Source: CBDBUR01 sp965212075 | GTDB lineage: Bacteria > Pseudomonadota > Alphaproteobacteria > JAPOUT01 > G958296285 | Length of the DNA: 64,000 nucleotides | Assembly (NCBI GenBank): GCA_965212075.1 | Contig: OZ243043.1 | Coordinates: 124,001-188,000 of the forward strand | Reading direction: 5' to 3' | Shown: in pieces, positions 60,152 to 64,000 of the stretch | Position numbering within the stretch: the first letter of the stretch is position 1 | Layout of the letters: every line of letters starts with the position of its first letter | Program-made: the position numbers and the translations under genes | The notes under the pieces: generated by a model | Databases searched by the model: none | Told to the model about the DNA's origin: nothing | Seen by the model: the letters and a program-made list of their open reading frames with translations, nothing else

Positions 60152-61067
60152 GCAGCTGTTTGGCGGCCTGTTTTTTGATCGCTTTTTGCAATTTTTGGAA
60201 AGCGCGCGTTTCAATCTGGCGCACACGCTCGCGTGAAATGGCATATTTTTGGCTGAGTTGCTCAAGCGTCAGCGGGACATCGCGCAGTTTGCGCGCCTCA
60301 ATCACTTCGCGCTCGCGCGGCTTGAGGTCTTGCAGCGCGTTAAGCAGCAAGCCTTTGCGATAAGCGAACTCCTGCTCCTGCGAGAGCAAAGTTTCTTGAT
60401 CTTCTTCTTCGCTTTCAAGCCAGTCCATCCACTCGCCGCCTTCTTCATTGGTTGAGATCGGGGCGTTGAGCGACATATCATTGCCCGACATGCGGCGGTT
60501 CATTGAGACGACTTCATCTTCTTTGACATTGAGCCGCTGGGCGATCTGGCGAATATGTTCGGGGCGCAGATCGCCGGATTCAAAGGCTTGAATTTCGTGC
60601 TTTGTTTTGCGCAGATTGAAGAAGAGTTTTTTCTGCGCGGCGGTCGTGCCGATCTTGACGAGGCTCCAAGAGCGCAGCACATATTCCTGAATGGAGGCGC
60701 GGATCCACCAAAGCGCGTAGGTTGTCAGCCGGAAGCCTTTGCTGGGATCAAAGCGCTTGACCGCCTGCATGAGTCCGACATTGCCTTCGGAGATGACTTC
60801 GGCGATGGGCAGGCCGTAATTGCGATAGCTCATGGCGACTTTGGCCACGAGGCGCAGATGGCTGGTGACGAGTTCATGCGCGGCTTCAACATCTTGTTGA
60901 TTGCGCCAGCGTTCGGCGAGTTCGCGCTCTTTTTCTGCGCTGAGCATCGGATAATTACGCAAAGACTGCAAATAGCGCGTGAGATTATCTTCAGGCGTGA
61001 GCTGCGGCGCCGGTGCGGGCACAGGCAGATGAGAAGCAGGTTTTTTGTGAGAGTCTTTTTCGGTCAT
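60120..61067 (-). CDS. rpoH: RNA polymerase heat-shock sigma factor RpoH
   Basis: Sigma-32 family factor of 315 residues. Region 2 has SHLRLVAKVAMSYRNYGLP and GNVGLMQAVKRFDPSKGFRLTTYALWWIRASIQEYVL. The RpoH box QKKLFFNLRKTK, which distinguishes it from RpoD, is present. Region 4 HTH is LTLEQLSQKYAISRERVRQIE. The Pro-rich N-terminus is non-conserved. It follows rluD after 48 bases on the same strand. Its 3' end overlaps gshA. Confidence 0.95.
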   Translation of the reverse strand: MTEKDSHKKPASHLPVPAPAPQLTPEDNLTRYLQSLRNYPMLSAEKERELAERWRNQQDVEAAHELVTSHLRLVAKVAMSYRNYGLPIAEVISEGNVGLMQAVKRFDPSKGFRLTTYALWWIRASIQEYVLRSWSLVKIGTTAAQKKLFFNLRKTKHEIQAFESGDLRPEHIRQIAQRLNVKEDEVVSMNRRMSGNDMSLNAPISTNEEGGEWMDWLESEEEDQETLLSQEQEFAYRKGLLLNALQDLKPREREVIEARKLRDVPLTLEQLSQKYAISRERVRQIETRAFQKLQKAIKKQAAKQLPNQADSPHPN

Positions 61068-61115
61068 GTTGAGCTCATCATAAGGTCGGAATTAACCCCG
61101 TGCATATTGTCCATA

Positions 61116-62132
61116 TTAAGAGTCTAGCACAGATGATTGTGATTTGAGCAGAGAAATAACGGCCTGAAAATCGGCAGGCGGCGGGCTGTCAAAGCGCAGA
61201 GGCTGTTTGTGGCGGGGGTGGACAAAGCCGAGATGGGCAGCATGGAGCGCTTGGCGCTGTATTTTTTGCAGGATGGTTTTGCTGCTGGTGTGATTTTGAT
61301 ATTTGCGCCGCCGGTAGAGCGGATCACCGATGAGCGGCCAGTCGCGCGATGACAGATGAACGCGGATTTGGTGCGTGCGTCCGGTGAGCAGGCGGCAGGC
61401 GAGCAGGCTGGCGGTTTCATCATCAGGGCTGCCAAATCTTTCACGAAGCTGGTAGTGCGTGATTGCGGGTTTGCCGCCAAATCGGCGCACGGCCATTTTG
61501 TGCCGATTGATCGGATGGCGGCCAATCTTTGCGTCAATTTCGGCTGGTCCGGGCGGCGGCCATCCCCAAACGAGGGCGAGATATTCACGGGTTAATTTTC
61601 CATCCTGTCCGTGAGCGGCGAATTGTTGTGCGAGTTTGTGATGGGCGAGATCGGTTTTAGCAGCGACGATCAATCCGCTTGTGTTCATATCAAGGCGATG
61701 GACGATGCCCGGGCGCTCTTGGCCGCCAATGCCGGAGAGGCTTCCCTGACAATGATGAAGCAGCGCATTGACGAGCGTGTCGTCGTGATGACCGCGCGCC
61801 GGATGCACCGGCATGCCCGCCGGTTTGTTGACGACGATGAGATCATCATCTTCATAGATGACATCCAATTTGATGGCGCGGGGTTCAATCTGGCTAGGCG
61901 CGATGGGCGGTAACGTAATCGTGAACGAATCACCGGCGGTGATTTTGGCGCTGGCATGGGTCAAAGGCTGGCCGCGCCTTTGCACGTGGCCGGATTTGAT
62001 AAGCGCTGCGACTCGCGCGCGGCTCATCTCGGCGAGAAACTGCGCCTGCAGCGCGCGCGTGAGAAATAGATCGGCGCGCAAGCCTTGATCTTCCTTTTGT
62101 GCGATGATCTCTATAGTCTGCTGGGAGGTCAT
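61116..62132 (-). CDS. rluD: 23S rRNA pseudouridine synthase, RluD/RluA family
   Basis: Pseudouridine synthase of 338 residues. An N-terminal S4 RNA-binding domain (about 18-75) precedes the catalytic domain with D148 in HRLDMNTSGLIVAAK and the LLTGRTHQIRVHLSS segment. RluD is preferred over RluC by its rpoH neighbour. It is divergent from a 52-codon membrane-peptide gene starting 21 bases away. Confidence 0.92.
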   Translation of the reverse strand: MTSQQTIEIIAQKEDQGLRADLFLTRALQAQFLAEMSRARVAALIKSGHVQRRGQPLTHASAKITAGDSFTITLPPIAPSQIEPRAIKLDVIYEDDDLIVVNKPAGMPVHPARGHHDDTLVNALLHHCQGSLSGIGGQERPGIVHRLDMNTSGLIVAAKTDLAHHKLAQQFAAHGQDGKLTREYLALVWGWPPPGPAEIDAKIGRHPINRHKMAVRRFGGKPAITHYQLRERFGSPDDETASLLACRLLTGRTHQIRVHLSSRDWPLIGDPLYRRRKYQNHTSSKTILQKIQRQALHAAHLGFVHPRHKQPLRFDSPPPADFQAVISLLKSQSSVLDS

Positions 62133-62152
62133 AGATAAAGAGGTTAGCCGTT

Positions 62153-62311
62153 TTGCCGAAATCTGTCCCGCCGAAACCGCCGCTTTATGGCGCTGCGCGC
62201 TGGCCGATTTGGGCGCAGACGGCGCTGAAAATTTCTGTTATACTGATGGCAATGGTTCTGTTCACCGGCCTGATCGTGGTATTGGGCACAATTATTTGGA
62301 GGTTGCTATGA
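62153..62311 (+). CDS. Small single-pass membrane protein (DUF6476-like)
   Basis: A 52-codon frame starting at TTG 62153 with an AAAGAGG ribosome-binding stretch about 8 bases upstream. The product has a Pro-rich start (LPKSVPPKPPLYG), the segment WAQTALKISVILM, and one hydrophobic helix to GTIIWRLL. Its TGA overlaps the ATG of the next gene (ATGA), which supports real translation. I recall short proteins of the DUF6476 type divergent from rluD in other alphaproteobacteria with this Pro-rich-start-plus-helix layout. The gene was found by eye and the family match is unverified. Confidence 0.65.
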   Translation: MPKSVPPKPPLYGAARWPIWAQTALKISVILMAMVLFTGLIVVLGTIIWRLL

Positions 62312-62730
62312 GTCGACTTGCTTCTTTTCCGTGGATGATTTTATTGGCGCTTGGCATATTCAGTTTTGCGCGCGGCGTGTTTCACTATGTGACGCCCGAT
62401 AGCGGCGCGGGCATTGTTGCGGGCATGGATTTGTCTCCAGCGAACGGCGCGGACATTATTTTTCTGCTGGGCGCTGCCGGTCTGATGCAGATGGCGTTGG
62501 GCGCGTTTTATGTCTGGTTTGCGACCAAAGCGCGCGCGCTCGTGCCGGTGGCGCTTTGGATAGAGAGCATCCGCGCGGTGCTGTTTGTTTCAATGGAATA
62601 TAGTTTTAAGGCGCCGGCCAACCCCGTGCCGGGGCGCTATGCGCATATTTCGGTTTTGATTCTGGTGCTGCTGGCGCTGGCCATCCATCTCTGGGTTCAG
62701 CATAGAAGCCACGAACCGCAGCCTGCTTAA
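62308..62730 (+). CDS. Four-helix membrane protein of unknown function
   Basis: Protein of 140 residues with four hydrophobic segments (about 8-24, 47-66, 71-90 and 110-131). It resembles small DUF4345-like inner-membrane proteins, but I cannot assign a family. The start is ATG 62308 with GGAGG 7 bases upstream. A longer reading from 62104 would run through the overlapping 52-codon gene and is not supported. Its stop is 5 bases before the tRNA gene. Confidence 0.75.
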   Translation: MSRLASFPWMILLALGIFSFARGVFHYVTPDSGAGIVAGMDLSPANGADIIFLLGAAGLMQMALGAFYVWFATKARALVPVALWIESIRAVLFVSMEYSFKAPANPVPGRYAHISVLILVLLALAIHLWVQHRSHEPQPA

Positions 62731-62735
62731 CAGAA

Positions 62736-62811
62736 GTCCCCTTCGTCTAGTGGTCTAGGACGCCGCCCTCTCACGGCGGAAACAGGGGTTCGAGTCCCCT
62801 AGGGGACGCCA
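62736..62811 (+). tRNA. tRNA-Glu (anticodon CUC)
   Basis: Full cloverleaf of 76 bases including the encoded CCA. Acceptor stem GTCCCCT/AGGGGAC, D arm with TCTAGTGGTCTAGGA, anticodon stem CCGCC/GGCGG with loop CTCTCAC (anticodon CTC), T arm CAGGGG-TTCGAGT-CCCCT type, discriminator G. The CTC anticodon reads GAG. The 3' terminal GACGCCA is the first part of a 13-bp repeat that continues downstream. Confidence 0.95.
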
Positions 62812-62849
62812 AAAAGCGACGCCATAAAGCGACGCCAAGAAGCGACGCT
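62805..62849 (+). repeat. 13-bp tandem repeat beginning in the tRNA-Glu 3' end
   Basis: Units GACGCCAAAAAGC (62805), GACGCCATAAAGC (62818), GACGCCAAGAAGC (62831) and a partial GACGCT (62844) repeat with an exact 13-base period. The first seven bases of unit one are the last seven of the tRNA gene, including CCA. Confidence 0.9.
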
Positions 62850-62852
62850 GCT

Positions 62853-63260
62853 TTAATTCTCTCCTTCCCAAGGGCTGTAATCACCGAAGCTCCAAATGTT
62901 GCCCTCAAGGTCGCGGCAGGTATAGGCGCGGCCTCCATAATCCTGATCTTTGATGTCCATTAAAATCTCCGCGCCGGATTTTTTGGCGCGCGCATAATGT
63001 TCATCAGCGCTGGGGACGATCATATAGATATTTTGTTTTGGGTCTTTGCCGAGCAGGCGATCAAAGTCGGTGATGCCCGCCGAGCTGAGCATGATCATGC
63101 CCGATTGATAAATAAGCTGCGCATGATGAATGATTTTAACCTCTTTCTCATCGGCGACAACCAAATGTTCTTTAAAGCCAAACGCTTTACACAGCCAGTC
63201 TATCGCCGCGGGCGCATCATCATAGCGCAGGATCGGAACAACAACGCCTCCATTCTTCAT
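62853..63260 (-). CDS. VOC (glyoxalase/bleomycin resistance) family protein
   Basis: Protein of 135 residues with two beta-alpha-beta-beta-beta modules of the vicinal oxygen chelate fold: VPILRYDDAPAAIDWLCKAFGF at the N-terminus and YMIVPSADEHYARAKKSGAEI...YTCRDLEGNIWSFGDYSP at the C-terminus. The substrate is unknown. Three candidate ATGs lie close together. ATG 63260 has an AGGAGG six bases upstream and is chosen. It is divergent from the TonB-dependent receptor gene. Confidence 0.88.
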   Translation of the reverse strand: MKNGGVVVPILRYDDAPAAIDWLCKAFGFKEHLVVADEKEVKIIHHAQLIYQSGMIMLSSAGITDFDRLLGKDPKQNIYMIVPSADEHYARAKKSGAEILMDIKDQDYGGRAYTCRDLEGNIWSFGDYSPWEGEN

Positions 63261-63280
63261 CATCACCTCCTTTGATTTTC

Positions 63281-63310
63281 TTGACAAGTTTAAGGCAATC
63301 AGCCTACATC
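63281..63310 (+). promoter_or_regulatory. Candidate promoter of the TonB-dependent receptor gene
   Basis: TTGACAAG (63281-63288), 14 bases, then CCTACATC (63303-63310). This resembles the Caulobacter housekeeping promoter form TTGACGS-N10-14-GCTANAWC. It would place transcription start roughly 25-30 bases before the ATG at 63344. Confidence 0.4.
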
Positions 63311-63343
63311 ATCAAGTCATATCAAGAATAAAAATAAGGGAAA

Positions 63344-64000
63344 ATGAACATCTTGAAATTTTTAGGTGCGGCAGCGCTTGCTTTTTTGTTTATTGCGCCT
63401 GCCGCTTTATGGGCGCAAGAAAAACAGATAGAAGAGATTATCGTTAAAGGCGCATCGCTCAGTCCGCTCGCGCTGAAACATCTATCAAGCACGATCACCA
63501 TTTTGACCGCAGACGACATCGCTGCAAGCGGCCAGCCTTTTCTCATTGATGTGCTGCGCCGCGTGCCGGGCATCGGAATCACCCAGAGCGGCGGCCCGGG
63601 CGCTTTGAGTGATGTGCGCATTCGCGGCGGCGAGAGCGATCATACCAAAGTCTTGATCAATGGCATTGAGGTCAATGATGCGAGCTCGGCGCAATTTGAT
63701 TTCGGCCATCTATCCAGCAGCCAGATTGAGCGGGTTGAGATCATCCGCGGCAGCCAGAGCCTTGTTCACGGCGCCAACGCCACTGGCGGCGTGATCGCGA
63801 TCACGACCAAAACCGGCGCGGGAGATTTTTCCGGAGATTATCAGGCGGATGGCGGCAGTTTTGGCACATGGCACGGCGCGGTCAATTTTGGCGGCGGCAA
63901 TAAGGAGATGCGCTTTGGCGGCGGGCTGGATATTTATCAAAGCGATGGCCATGATGTCTCGTCTTTTGGCCATGATGAAAAAGACGATTATCGCAATTAT
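63344..64000 (+). CDS. TonB-dependent outer membrane receptor, BtuB-like (3' partial)
   Basis: First 219 codons of a TonB-dependent receptor; the gene runs off the window. A signal peptide (1-25, ending ALWAQ) is followed by a TonB-box-like IEEIIVKG and a plug domain: LIDVLRRVPGIGITQSGGPGALSDVRIRGGESDHTKVLINGIEVND, then IERVEIIRGSQSLVHGANATGGVIAITTK. The RGGESDHTKVLINGIEV form is close to BtuB-type cobalamin receptors. CobS/CobT in this window make a cobalamin link plausible, but substrate cannot be fixed and no cobalamin riboswitch fits in the short leader. Confidence 0.88.
   Translation, partial: MNILKFLGAAALAFLFIAPAALWAQEKQIEEIIVKGASLSPLALKHLSSTITILTADDIAASGQPFLIDVLRRVPGIGITQSGGPGALSDVRIRGGESDHTKVLINGIEVNDASSAQFDFGHLSSSQIERVEIIRGSQSLVHGANATGGVIAITTKTGAGDFSGDYQADGGSFGTWHGAVNFGGGNKEMRFGGGLDIYQSDGHDVSSFGHDEKDDYRNY

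Noticed and set aside
62104..62307. Long N-terminal extension of the 140-aa membrane protein
   Set aside because: It would read through the overlapping 52-codon gene in another frame and into the rluD start; ATG 62308 has a clear GGAGG.
63261..63343. Cobalamin riboswitch upstream of the BtuB-like receptor
   Set aside because: Only about 80 bases separate the divergent starts and no long conserved B12-box structure is visible.

Overview
The window is a gene-dense, moderately GC-rich stretch of an alphaproteobacterial chromosome. Several families point there: a PopZ-type polar organiser between a TolC-like gene and valS, the DUF1013/TrcR regulator, COQ9, DUF4167, CobS/CobT, three-gene PntAA-PntAB-PntB transhydrogenase with a COX4-like peptide, L31 without zinc cysteines, RpoH beside RluD, and the UbiA-RsmE-GshA and NagZ-ScpA-ScpB-TatABC neighbourhoods. 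The order cannot be fixed from the sequence alone. About 70 genes are called, including one tRNA and two small membrane-peptide genes of 44 and 52 codons. No gene-free stretch exceeds 300 bases.

Layout. 1-3939: tail of a TolC-family gene, popZ-like gene, valS. 3978-9558: AT-rich accessory DNA, with two divergent DNA methyltransferases and a single-HKD phospholipase-D-fold nuclease interrupted by host-like ilvD. 9626-16233: xthA, a small membrane protein and erpA on the minus strand, then argS, a SPOR protein, nagZ, scpA and scpB. 16217-25781: a lone ABC ATPase, tatABC, surE, yajC-secD-secF, and the COX4-like/pntAA/pntAB/pntB operon. 25798-31190: rpsU, COQ9, purK-purE-trcR-rpmE, a HAD protein, rpmB, yhhQ. 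31102-38060: minus-strand cobT-cobS-J-domain gene, bolA, then a CorC-like gene, aroB and aroK. 38088-43159: a 44-aa peptide, an unknown exported 593-aa protein, xerD, accA, an epoxide hydrolase. 43272-44687: a methyltransferase-HNH fusion, also AT-rich. 44694-49825: secA, a BioC/NDUFAF5-like methyltransferase, comF, ubiG. 49903-57051: lysC-ptsP-ispG-prfA-prmC-DUF4167. 57044-64000: ubiA, rsmE, gshA, rpoH, rluD, two small membrane genes, tRNA-Glu(CUC), a VOC protein, and the start of a TonB-dependent receptor.

Most genes are housekeeping: tRNA charging, translation termination (prfA with its methylase prmC), protein export (SecA, SecDF-YajC, TatABC), ubiquinone synthesis (ubiA, ubiG, COQ9), shikimate, purine and branched-chain amino-acid synthesis, and chromosome segregation (scpAB, xerD, popZ). 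The parts most worth a second look are the two acquired-looking DNA-modification loci. The first resembles a BfiI/BmrI-type type IIS restriction system (two m4C-like methylases plus an HKD nuclease) and has a G10 homopolymer just upstream of the nuclease start, which could make the nuclease phase-variable. The second fuses a beta-class methyltransferase to an HNH nuclease. A further oddity is the number of perfect or near-perfect 9-15 bp tandem duplications at gene junctions and in low-constraint protein segments, including one that starts inside the 3' end of the tRNA gene. Convergent genes frequently overlap at their 3' ends.
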